NCBI GenBank assembly: GCA_012841425.1
Contig: DUUR01000305.1
Coordinates: 1 to 5,035, forward strand
Source of the DNA: Bacteroidales bacterium
Lineage (GTDB): Bacteria > Bacteroidota > Bacteroidia > Bacteroidales > Dysgonomonadaceae
DNA length: 5,035 bases
Reading direction: 5' to 3'
Positions within the stretch are counted from its first letter, which is position 1. Every line of letters begins with the position of its first letter. Below are positions 1 to 5,035 of this stretch, one piece after another. The notes beneath the pieces were generated by a model. That model saw nothing but the letters and a program-made list of their open reading frames with translations. It made no database searches and had not been told where the DNA came from. Both the position numbers and the translations under genes were made by a program.

Positions 1-72
1 CGTGAAAGCAATGAGCTACAAGATACACTTATAGACTCTTCTAAACAGGATTTAATAGATACTGAATCTTAA
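1..72 (+). CDS. 3' end of an unidentified protein-coding gene (partial)
   Basis: The first reading frame is open from the window edge to a TAA at 70-72 and gives 23 residues rich in Asp, Glu, Ser and Gln (it begins RESNELQDTL and ends DLIDTES). The other two plus-strand frames hit stops within the first 33 bases. A polar, acidic tail is a common kind of C-terminus, but nothing in it identifies a family, so no function is offered. Two things support a real gene end: a stem-loop with a following T-run overlaps the stop codon, and the neighbouring gene converges on it, so its transcript should stop here. With so few codons, chance openness cannot be excluded. Confidence 0.45.
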   Translation, partial: RESNELQDTLIDSSKQDLIDTES

Positions 73-86
73 AATCCTGTTATTTT
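44..86. terminator. Probable bidirectional intrinsic terminator between convergent genes
   Basis: AACAGGATTT at 44-53 is perfectly repeated in inverted orientation as AAATCCTGTT at 72-81, giving a 10-bp stem around an 18-base loop. The loop can itself form a 4-bp stem (AGAT 57-60 with ATCT 66-69). On the plus strand the stem is followed by ATTTT (82-86). On the minus strand, read from the phosphofructokinase gene, it is followed by TTTAG. It lies exactly between two converging genes and covers the stop codon of the left one. The stem has only four G-C pairs and the T-runs are short, so efficiency is uncertain. Confidence 0.5.
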
Positions 87-102
87 ACCATACCCTACTA
101 TA

Positions 103-1131
103 CTACCATACACCAAATGAGATTCCCATTAGTTTTCCTTGTGTAACTAACTCTGAATCTGAAGAAACAACTCTTAATTTACCTGCCACCTCTTCTAAGG
201 ACACATCTGATATGGTGTTTCCTAACTTGGCAACCATTCTTCCGAATTTACCTTCATTAATGAGACTTGCTGCATGTCCGCCTAACAGGGTTCCTAAGAT
301 TCTGTCGCTGGGCGAAGGTGATCCTCCACGTTGTATATAACCTAATACGGTTTCGCGAGTTTCATAACCAGTTTGCTCTTGTATTTCGCGTGCAAAATAA
401 GTTGCTGGTCTTTCTTTGGTTGGTAATTCAACTCCTTCGGCAACTGCAACAATTGAGTAGGCTTTACCAATTTCCATCCGTTTATTTATCTTATCGATTA
501 TAACCTTCATGTTGTAACCAAGTTCTGGTAGAATAATTATGTCGGCACCACCGGCCATTCCGGCATATAATGTAATCCATCCGGCATGGTGACCCATAAG
601 CTCAATTACCATTACCCTGCGATGAGAACTAGCTGTGGAGTGAAGCCTGTCTATGGCATCGGTTGCAATATTTACTGCTGTATCGAATCCAAAGGTTACA
701 TCGGTGCCATATACGTCGTTATCTATTGTTTTTGGCACTCCTATAACATTTAATCCGAGCTCAGAGAGCATCCAAGTAGTGCGCTGTGTGCCATTTCCTC
801 CGATACACACCAAACAATCGAGCCCAAGCTCATTATATGCATCTTTAATTTTTTCTCTATCCTTTTCGTCAGGAGAGTTTATCATTTTACGAAACACCTT
901 CTCACGTGCTGTTCCTAATATTGTACCACCTAAATTAAGAATTCCTGAGAGTGAAGCATCGGTTAGTTCAACAATATCTTTGTAAAGTAAGCCTGAAAAG
1001 CCATTTTGAATACCTATAACTTGCATTCCATATGCATTGATAGCTGTTTTGCCAACACCGCGAATTGTTGCGTTGATTCCTGGTGCATCACCACCTGAGG
1101 TAAGAATACCTATTTTCATTTTGTTATTCAT
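103..1131 (-). CDS. pfkA: 6-phosphofructokinase, Gly/Lys donor-site type
   Basis: This cytosolic enzyme phosphorylates fructose 6-phosphate to fructose 1,6-bisphosphate, the committed step of glycolysis. The 342-residue product is slightly longer than the roughly 320 residues of the E. coli enzyme. Motifs in order are the N-terminal nucleotide loop GILTSGGDAPG (8-18), GGNGT (111-115), PKTIDND (133-139, catalytic Asp137), SSHRR (168-172), MGHHAGW (179-185), AEG (231-233) and LGYIQRGGSP (263-272). The Gly in GGNGT with Lys in PKTIDND matches positions 104/124 of ATP-using Gly/Lys PFKs, so ATP is the likely donor, but pyrophosphate cannot be ruled out. In E. coli numbering, Asp103 is Asn, Arg171 is His and His249 is Tyr. 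The effector-site segment near 221-225 (IGKAY) also differs from E. coli. The start at 1131 (MNNKMKIG) was chosen; the ATG at 1119 is equally possible. An upstream in-frame extension to 1284 would overlap lpxB and lacks family similarity. It is the last of three minus-strand genes, 97 bases after lpxB. Confidence 0.95.
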   Translation of the reverse strand: MNNKMKIGILTSGGDAPGINATIRGVGKTAINAYGMQVIGIQNGFSGLLYKDIVELTDASLSGILNLGGTILGTAREKVFRKMINSPDEKDREKIKDAYNELGLDCLVCIGGNGTQRTTWMLSELGLNVIGVPKTIDNDVYGTDVTFGFDTAVNIATDAIDRLHSTASSHRRVMVIELMGHHAGWITLYAGMAGGADIIILPELGYNMKVIIDKINKRMEIGKAYSIVAVAEGVELPTKERPATYFAREIQEQTGYETRETVLGYIQRGGSPSPSDRILGTLLGGHAASLINEGKFGRMVAKLGNTISDVSLEEVAGKLRVVSSDSELVTQGKLMGISFGVW

Positions 1132-1204
1132 ACTATTTCTTAAATGTGTGTTATACCTTCTCTCACAAAGGAAGTAAAAAAAGATAGAATCTAAAGTAAA
1201 AAGT

Positions 1205-1224
1205 AATACTTTTTTTGAAGTATT
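1205..1224 (-). terminator. Weak hairpin just after lpxB, possible attenuator or terminator
   Basis: AATACTT (1205-1211) and AAGTATT (1218-1224) form a 7-bp stem with a 6-base loop, starting five bases after the lpxB stop codon in the direction of transcription. It is followed on the minus strand by a T-rich stretch (ACTTTTTACTTT). There is only one G-C pair, so the hairpin would be weak. It may be a leaky terminator between lpxB and the phosphofructokinase gene, an mRNA 3'-end structure, or a chance feature of AT-rich DNA. Confidence 0.25.
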
Positions 1225-1228
1225 GGTA

Positions 1229-2371
1229 TTAAGATTTATTCTGCAGTTTTTTATATATAATTGAAGCAGCATTATCTGATGCACCTGGATTACCTAATTT
1301 TTGACGCATCTCTTCGTAATTGTTCAACATATTATGCCTGTAGTTTTTTACATGCAATATCTGCTTCAGCTCGGTGCGAATATTATCAACCGTAAAAGAT
1401 GCGGCAAAGAGTTCTTTAACGACCTCGAAATTGCATATAAGATTGACCAGTGAAATATAGGGTATATGTAAGATGTTTCTGAAGCCCCATTGCGACAGTT
1501 TGGGAGCAGGCATATGATAACACACCACCTGGGGTGCATTAAGCAAGGCTGCTTCTAAGGTTGCAGTTCCAGAAGTTACCAGTGCGGCATCTGATTGTGC
1601 AAGTATGCGGTATGTTTGACCAGTGAGAACAGTAACTTCGGTTTTTGAAAGTATATTGTCTTTATAGAAACTGCTGTTGATACCTGGTGCACCTGCGACT
1701 ATAAATTGATAGCCTTCGGAGTAGCCCTTTACGGCTTCCATCATTGTATTTATATTGCCCTTAATTTCCTGTTTGCGACTTCCTGCTAATAATGCAATTA
1801 TTGGTTTGTTGGGGAGATTATTATGCTTTATAAAATCGCTGAAAGATTCGTCTTTATACTCTCTTTCGTTAATGGCATCTACTGTAGGGTTGCCAACATA
1901 ATGAACTTTATAGTTGTGTTTTGCAAAGAATTCTACTTCAAATGGTAGAATACAAAGCATTTCGTCTACATACTTTTTGAATGATTTTACTCGATATTCT
2001 TTCCAAGCCCATACTTTGGGTGAGATATAGTAGTGAACAGGAATGCTGAGATTAGTTTTTACATATTTTGCTATGTTGAGATTGAATCCGGGATAATCTA
2101 CTAAGATAACTACATCGGGATTATATTGTTTGATATCTTTTTTGCAAAGTGATAGATTTCTAAGAATGGTGCGCGAATTGAGTATAACAGGGATAATGCC
2201 CATGAAAGCAAGCTCGCGGTAATGTTTTACTAGTGTGCCGCCTACCGACTTCATAAGATCGCCACCAAAGAAACGGAATTCGGCATCTGGATCTAACTTC
2301 TTAAGAGACTTCATCAAATTGGATGCGTGTAAATCGCCCGATGCTTCGCCTGCTACAATATAATACTTCAT
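1229..2371 (-). CDS. lpxB: Lipid-A-disaccharide synthase LpxB (GT19 glycosyltransferase)
   Basis: LpxB joins UDP-2,3-diacylglucosamine to lipid X at the cytoplasmic face of the inner membrane, making the beta-1,6 disaccharide of lipid A and releasing UDP. The 380 residues match the family's usual length. Motifs in order are the N-terminal VAGEASGDLHA (6-16), VDYPGFNLN (91-99) whose Asp92 fits the essential Asp98 of E. coli, ISPKVWAWKE (116-125), YVGNP (158-162), LLAGSRKQEI (194-203) whose Arg199 fits the conserved GSR arginine, and the donor-site SGTATLEAAL (267-276). PYISLVNLI (304-312) followed by EVVKEL (316-321) is the family's C-terminal UDP-site region; the usual Gly-Arg before this Glu is replaced by Asn-Phe. 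No signal peptide or full transmembrane helix is seen, as expected for a peripheral membrane enzyme. The ATG at 2371 starts directly with the conserved beta-strand. There is no Shine-Dalgarno sequence. It lies 109 bases after surE and is probably on the same transcript. Confidence 0.96.
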   Translation of the reverse strand: MKYYIVAGEASGDLHASNLMKSLKKLDPDAEFRFFGGDLMKSVGGTLVKHYRELAFMGIIPVILNSRTILRNLSLCKKDIKQYNPDVVILVDYPGFNLNIAKYVKTNLSIPVHYYISPKVWAWKEYRVKSFKKYVDEMLCILPFEVEFFAKHNYKVHYVGNPTVDAINEREYKDESFSDFIKHNNLPNKPIIALLAGSRKQEIKGNINTMMEAVKGYSEGYQFIVAGAPGINSSFYKDNILSKTEVTVLTGQTYRILAQSDAALVTSGTATLEAALLNAPQVVCYHMPAPKLSQWGFRNILHIPYISLVNLICNFEVVKELFAASFTVDNIRTELKQILHVKNYRHNMLNNYEEMRQKLGNPGASDNAASIIYKKLQNKS

Positions 2372-2480
2372 AATTATATTATTTAAATTGAACTGACTAT
2401 TATTCTCACAACTTTTATCTTATCTTCTTTCACCCCCCTATCTTCTCACATCCTCTATCTTTTTACAATTCAAACTCTTC
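2372..2480 (-). other. Purine-rich spacer and leader between surE and lpxB
   Basis: On the transcribed-sense (minus) strand this 109-base gap is strikingly rich in A and G from about 2403 to 2479, including a run of six G (plus-strand C at 2433-2438). TGTGAGAA occurs twice in the sense strand (plus-strand TTCTCACA at 2403-2410 and 2443-2450), exactly 40 bases apart. I see no TAnnTTTG promoter and no strong stem-loop, so read-through from surE into lpxB is the simplest reading. The last 25 bases before the lpxB ATG are very A/T-rich, as is usual for Bacteroidota ribosome-entry regions. Confidence 0.4.
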
Positions 2481-3245
2481 TCATAGATCCCACTCCTTGA
2501 GCTCTTGGATCAGATCATAAGCAGTCATATCTATTTTAACAGGAACTGCTGCTGCATAGCCGTTTACAAGCGCCCACTCATCATTATTCTCGTTCTCACT
2601 TTCCCAATTCTCGAAATTACCTGTCATCCAAAATACGTCTCTCTCTACTCCGTCTTTTGAGCGTTGATATTCATTTACCCATTTACCTTGAGTTTGAGTT
2701 GTCATTTTGACACCTTTAACTTCACCAACTGGAACGTTTACATTTAAGCATACACCTTTGGGTAAGCCCTCTTTTAAAACTTTTTGGGCTAGCTTACGTG
2801 CTACTTTTTTTGTGGCGGTAAAATCGGCATCGGGTGTAAAGTCGCATAAAGAAAATGCAATTGAGGGTACATCAAATACGCAACCCTCTAAAGCCGCAGC
2901 AACCGTGCCAGAGTAAAGTACACTTATGCCTGCATTTGAGCCATGATTTATACCTGAAACAAGTAGATCGGGCTTACGGTTTACAAACATGTTTAGAGCT
3001 AGCTTGACACAGTCAACTGGTGTTCCGCTACACATATATGCAGTGAGCCCCTCTTCTTGATGATACACCCTGGCACGTATGGGATAAGAGGTGGTGATTG
3101 CGCTTGACATACCCGACTGATGAGAGTCGGGTGCAAAAACTATAATCTCTCCAAGACCTTTCATGGCTTCGGTTAATTCTTTTATACCTTTTGCCTGATA
3201 TCCATCATCGTTGGTTATAAGTATAAGTGGTTTCTCTTTACTCAT
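2481..3245 (-). CDS. surE: 5'/3'-nucleotidase SurE (survival protein E family)
   Basis: SurE is a cytosolic, divalent-metal-dependent phosphatase that removes phosphate from nucleoside 5'- and 3'-monophosphates; some homologues also cut short polyphosphate. The 254-residue length is typical. The N-terminal ILITNDDGYQAKGI (8-21) contains the metal-binding Asp13-Asp14 pair. SGMSSAIT (44-51) supplies the metal-site Ser44. CSGTPVDCVKLAL (72-84) and DLLVSGINHGSNAG (93-106, with metal-site Asn100) are family signatures, followed by SGTVAAALEG (112-121). The C-terminal part with DEWALVNGYAAAVP (222-235) and DMTAY (239-243) is the usual SurE oligomerisation region and resembles Bacteroidetes members. 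The ATG at 3245 is the only sensible start: upstream in frame there is no ATG before the stop at 3279-3281. It heads the minus-strand group surE-lpxB-pfkA and has its own promoter-like element upstream. No key residue is missing. Confidence 0.96.
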   Translation of the reverse strand: MSKEKPLILITNDDGYQAKGIKELTEAMKGLGEIIVFAPDSHQSGMSSAITTSYPIRARVYHQEEGLTAYMCSGTPVDCVKLALNMFVNRKPDLLVSGINHGSNAGISVLYSGTVAAALEGCVFDVPSIAFSLCDFTPDADFTATKKVARKLAQKVLKEGLPKGVCLNVNVPVGEVKGVKMTTQTQGKWVNEYQRSKDGVERDVFWMTGNFENWESENENNDEWALVNGYAAAVPVKIDMTAYDLIQELKEWDL

Positions 3246-3281
3246 TTTATTTTTTGTTATCGTGTTTAATTTAGTGAATTA

Positions 3282-3289
3282 CAAATATA
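3282..3289 (-). promoter_or_regulatory. Bacteroidetes-type -7 element for surE
   Basis: The minus strand reads TATATTTG, an exact match to the Bacteroidetes sigma-ABfr -7 consensus TAnnTTTG. It would place transcription initiation around 3273-3278 and leave a leader of roughly 30 bases before the surE ATG. No good TTTG-like -33 element is found at the expected distance, so the promoter may be weak or activator-assisted. Confidence 0.5.
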
Positions 3290-3309
3290 ATGAAAATAAG
3301 GCGTTTTTT

Positions 3310-3331
3310 AATTGTGATAAAAGTTACAATT
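3310..3331. promoter_or_regulatory. CRP-like 22-base palindrome between divergent genes
   Basis: AATTGTGA (3310-3317) and TTACAATT (3324-3331) form an inverted repeat with seven of eight positions matching and a 6-base spacer. The core TGTGA-N6-TTACA differs at one position from the CRP-family half-site pair TGTGA-N6-TCACA. It sits between the two divergent -7 boxes, roughly 45 bases upstream of the inferred surE start point and about 68 upstream of the phosphatase start point. That is a plausible operator or activator site. The regulator is not identified, and AT-rich DNA can give such matches by chance. Confidence 0.35.
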
Positions 3332-3375
3332 TAATTAACTATCAAAACAATATAAAAATGTAGACCCTTTTTTCT

Positions 3376-3383
3376 TAACTTTG
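3376..3383 (+). promoter_or_regulatory. Bacteroidetes-type -7 element for the alkaline phosphatase gene
   Basis: TAACTTTG matches the Bacteroidetes -7 consensus TAnnTTTG exactly and lies 29 bases before the alkaline phosphatase ATG. Transcription would begin near 3387-3391 with a leader of about 20-25 bases. The region where a -33 TTTG should lie (about 3350-3360) contains only A-rich sequence, which suggests dependence on an activator. No clear match to the E. coli PhoB box is seen. Confidence 0.55.
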
Positions 3384-3412
3384 TCATTTAATATCTAAAC
3401 ATTAAATTTCTT

Positions 3413-5035
3413 ATGAAAAGGATAAATATATTAATACTATTGCTTTGTGCCACTCTCTTGCTATCGCATAATGTGAAGTCAGAAGAGATTGAATCTACTA
3501 AAAATGTTATTGTTATGATTCCTGATGGAACTTCGATAGGGGTTTATTCTGCTGCTAGGTGGTTTAAGTTATATAATAATTTGGGCGAGGGGCTAATGAT
3601 TGACCCTTATATAACGGGTACTGTTACAACCTTTTCGTCAAATGCTCCTATAGGAGATTCTGCACCTACAGGTTCTACTTATGCAACAGGTGTGTTACAG
3701 CAAACAGGAAATGTGGCAATTCACCCATTAGTCTCTGATAACGACATATTTGAAGTTGATGCTTCACGTTCTTATCAACCTGCAGCTACAATTTTAGAAG
3801 CATCTAAGATACTGAAGAATAAATCTGTGGGATTGGTGGTTACTTCTGAGTTCACTCATGCTACACCTGCCGATTTTTCGGCTCATTACTATGCTCGTGG
3901 CAACTACGATGTTATTGTACCACAAATAGCGTATCAGAATTTAGATGTTATGTTTGGTGGAGGCAACAGTTTGCTCACCGATGATATTATTAAGCATTTT
4001 AGCAATAATGGTACTACTCTGATACAAGATGATAAGGGTGAGCTATTAAATTATAATGGTGAGGGTAAGGTGTGGGCCCTATTCGGCAAGAGAGCTCTGC
4101 CTTATAACATCGACAGAAATCCCGATATGTATCCCTCAATTGCCGAGATGACCGATAAGGCAATTGATCTATTATCAAAAAATGAGAATGGTTTCTTTTT
4201 AATGGTTGAAGGAAGTCAGATTGACTGGGCTGCTCATGCTAATGATGCCGCCACAATAATTAATGAATACTTGGCTTTTGATGAAGCAGTAGGTAAAGCA
4301 ATGGATTTTGCAATTAAAGATGGTAATACTACTGTATTGGTTTTATCTGATCATGGAAACAGTGGGTTTACTATAGGTTCTAACAGATGCCCTGGTTACG
4401 ATAAGCTATCGATGGTGGATCTTTTTGAAACTGTTTCTGGAATTAAGCTAAGTGCAAATGGGCTTGAATCGATATTGATAAATGCAGAGCCAGATAGTAT
4501 TAGGAGTGAATTTAAAAAATATACTGGTATTGATATAACCGATGAGGAGCTTGATATGCTTAGGGCATCTAAGAATTATCGTGAGACCGACTACACCAAA
4601 GTGGGCACAACTGTAAACCTTGCTCATAATATTGTAAATATTCTCAATTCGCATATGTGTTTTGGTTTTACAACTGGGGGGCATACTGGCGAAGAGGTGA
4701 TAATGGCTGCATACCATCCTCAGGGTGATGTTCCTAAGGGTCATTTAACTAATCGAGAGGTTAACAAATACTTGCAAAAGGTTACGGGTATTGAAATATC
4801 TTTACAGGAACTGTCGGACAAAATATTTGTAAAGCATAGTAGTTTGTTTGAAGGCATAAATTATTCGATTGATAAAAGTGATCCTAAATTTCCTATTCTT
4901 AAAGTGATAAAAGGGAAAAACACTTTGGAGCTTAAAGCCTTTTCTTCTGTAGGGAAGCTTAACGGGAAAAGCTTCGACATAGGTTCTGTTATAGTTTATA
5001 TTGATAAAAATGACACTTTCTATTTGCCAGAAAGC
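3413..5035 (+). CDS. Alkaline phosphatase, exported PhoA family (3' end missing)
   Basis: This metal-dependent phosphomonoesterase probably scavenges phosphate in the periplasm or outside the cell. The frame is open for 541 codons to the window edge. Residues 1-23 look like a Sec signal peptide (Lys2-Arg3, a Leu/Ile-rich core, probable cleavage near Ser23). Active-site positions align well with E. coli PhoA: Asp38 (Asp51), nucleophile Ser83 in GDSAP (Ser102), Thr151 in HATPAD (Thr155), Arg162 (Arg166), Glu266, Asp271 and His275 in VEGSQIDWAAHAND (Glu322, Asp327, His331), Asp313-His314 in LSDHGNS (Asp369-His370), and His424 in TGGHTGEE (His412). His149 and Trp272 replace E. coli Asp153 and Lys328, a common variation in the family. 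An insert of about 90 residues lies between 325 and 415. Residues after about 462 extend past the usual catalytic core. The ATG at 3413 is preceded in frame by a stop at 3389-3391, so the start is secure. It is divergent from surE. Confidence 0.93.
   Translation, partial: MKRINILILLLCATLLLSHNVKSEEIESTKNVIVMIPDGTSIGVYSAARWFKLYNNLGEGLMIDPYITGTVTTFSSNAPIGDSAPTGSTYATGVLQQTGNVAIHPLVSDNDIFEVDASRSYQPAATILEASKILKNKSVGLVVTSEFTHATPADFSAHYYARGNYDVIVPQIAYQNLDVMFGGGNSLLTDDIIKHFSNNGTTLIQDDKGELLNYNGEGKVWALFGKRALPYNIDRNPDMYPSIAEMTDKAIDLLSKNENGFFLMVEGSQIDWAAHANDAATIINEYLAFDEAVGKAMDFAIKDGNTTVLVLSDHGNSGFTIGSNRCPGYDKLSMVDLFETVSGIKLSANGLESILINAEPDSIRSEFKKYTGIDITDEELDMLRASKNYRETDYTKVGTTVNLAHNIVNILNSHMCFGFTTGGHTGEEVIMAAYHPQGDVPKGHLTNREVNKYLQKVTGIEISLQELSDKIFVKHSSLFEGINYSIDKSDPKFPILKVIKGKNTLELKAFSSVGKLNGKSFDIGSVIVYIDKNDTFYLPES

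Noticed and set aside
267..503. 78-codon plus-strand open frame
   Set aside because: It lies wholly inside the phosphofructokinase gene on the opposite strand, has no recognisable domain, and its composition is that of a shadow frame.
653..985. 110-codon plus-strand open frame
   Set aside because: It is antisense to the well-conserved centre of the phosphofructokinase gene; the Ser/Pro-rich product resembles no family.
1165..1172. Possible -7 promoter element (TTCCTTTG on the minus strand) before the phosphofructokinase gene
   Set aside because: It has one mismatch at the important A of TAnnTTTG and no convincing -33 partner, so it was not strong enough to annotate. The gene may still have its own promoter here.
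1132..1284. In-frame N-terminal extension of the phosphofructokinase to an ATG at 1284
   Set aside because: It would add 51 residues with no PFK similarity and overlap the end of lpxB by 56 bases. The family's N-terminus begins at MKIGILTSGG, so the start is at 1131 or 1119.
2383..2433. 16-codon GTG-started micro-ORF on the minus strand before lpxB
   Set aside because: It follows the G-run directly without proper ribosome-site spacing, is short enough to occur by chance, and ends before lpxB in a different frame. No leader-peptide feature was seen.
2707..2916. 69-codon plus-strand open frame
   Set aside because: It is antisense to surE, with no promoter-like element or domain.
3420..3445. 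Possible lipoprotein signal (Cys11 after a Leu run) in the alkaline phosphatase
   Set aside because: The residues before Cys11 are LLL and not a lipobox such as L-A/S-G/A-C, and the hydrophobic core continues past the Cys. An ordinary Sec signal peptide fits better.
4448..4744. 98-codon minus-strand open frame
   Set aside because: It is antisense to the alkaline phosphatase coding region that carries the conserved TGGHTGEE motif, and the predicted product looks random.

Overview
The window is AT-rich, gene-dense DNA that looks like a chromosomal housekeeping segment of a Bacteroidota bacterium. The clues are: no start codon has a convincing Shine-Dalgarno sequence; two divergent promoters each carry an exact match to the Bacteroidetes -7 element TAnnTTTG; a lipid A gene (lpxB) implies a Gram-negative cell envelope; and the SurE and PFK sequences resemble Bacteroidetes members of their families. 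The genus cannot be fixed from this sequence.

Layout, left to right. Positions 1-72 hold the last 23 codons of an unidentified plus-strand gene. A stem-loop at 44-86 overlaps its stop codon and could terminate transcription in both directions, because the next gene converges on it. Three minus-strand genes follow, read from right to left: surE (2481-3245), lpxB (1229-2371) and a 6-phosphofructokinase (103-1131), separated by 109 and 97 bases. After a 167-base divergent intergenic region (3246-3412), an exported alkaline phosphatase runs rightward from 3413 off the window edge, with 541 codons present.

Functionally, SurE is a nucleoside-monophosphate phosphatase, LpxB makes the lipid A disaccharide, PFK commits hexose phosphate to glycolysis, and the alkaline phosphatase releases phosphate from organic esters outside the inner membrane. 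The minus-strand genes are probably at least partly co-transcribed from the surE promoter, but they do not form one pathway. The surE-lpxB pairing looks like a lineage gene-order habit.

I found no mobile element, CRISPR array, RNA gene or previously undescribed system. The points most worth a second look are the PFK active-site signature (Gly/Lys donor-site pair plus Asn, His and Tyr replacements), a CRP-like palindrome between the divergent promoters, and an 80-residue C-terminal extension on the alkaline phosphatase.
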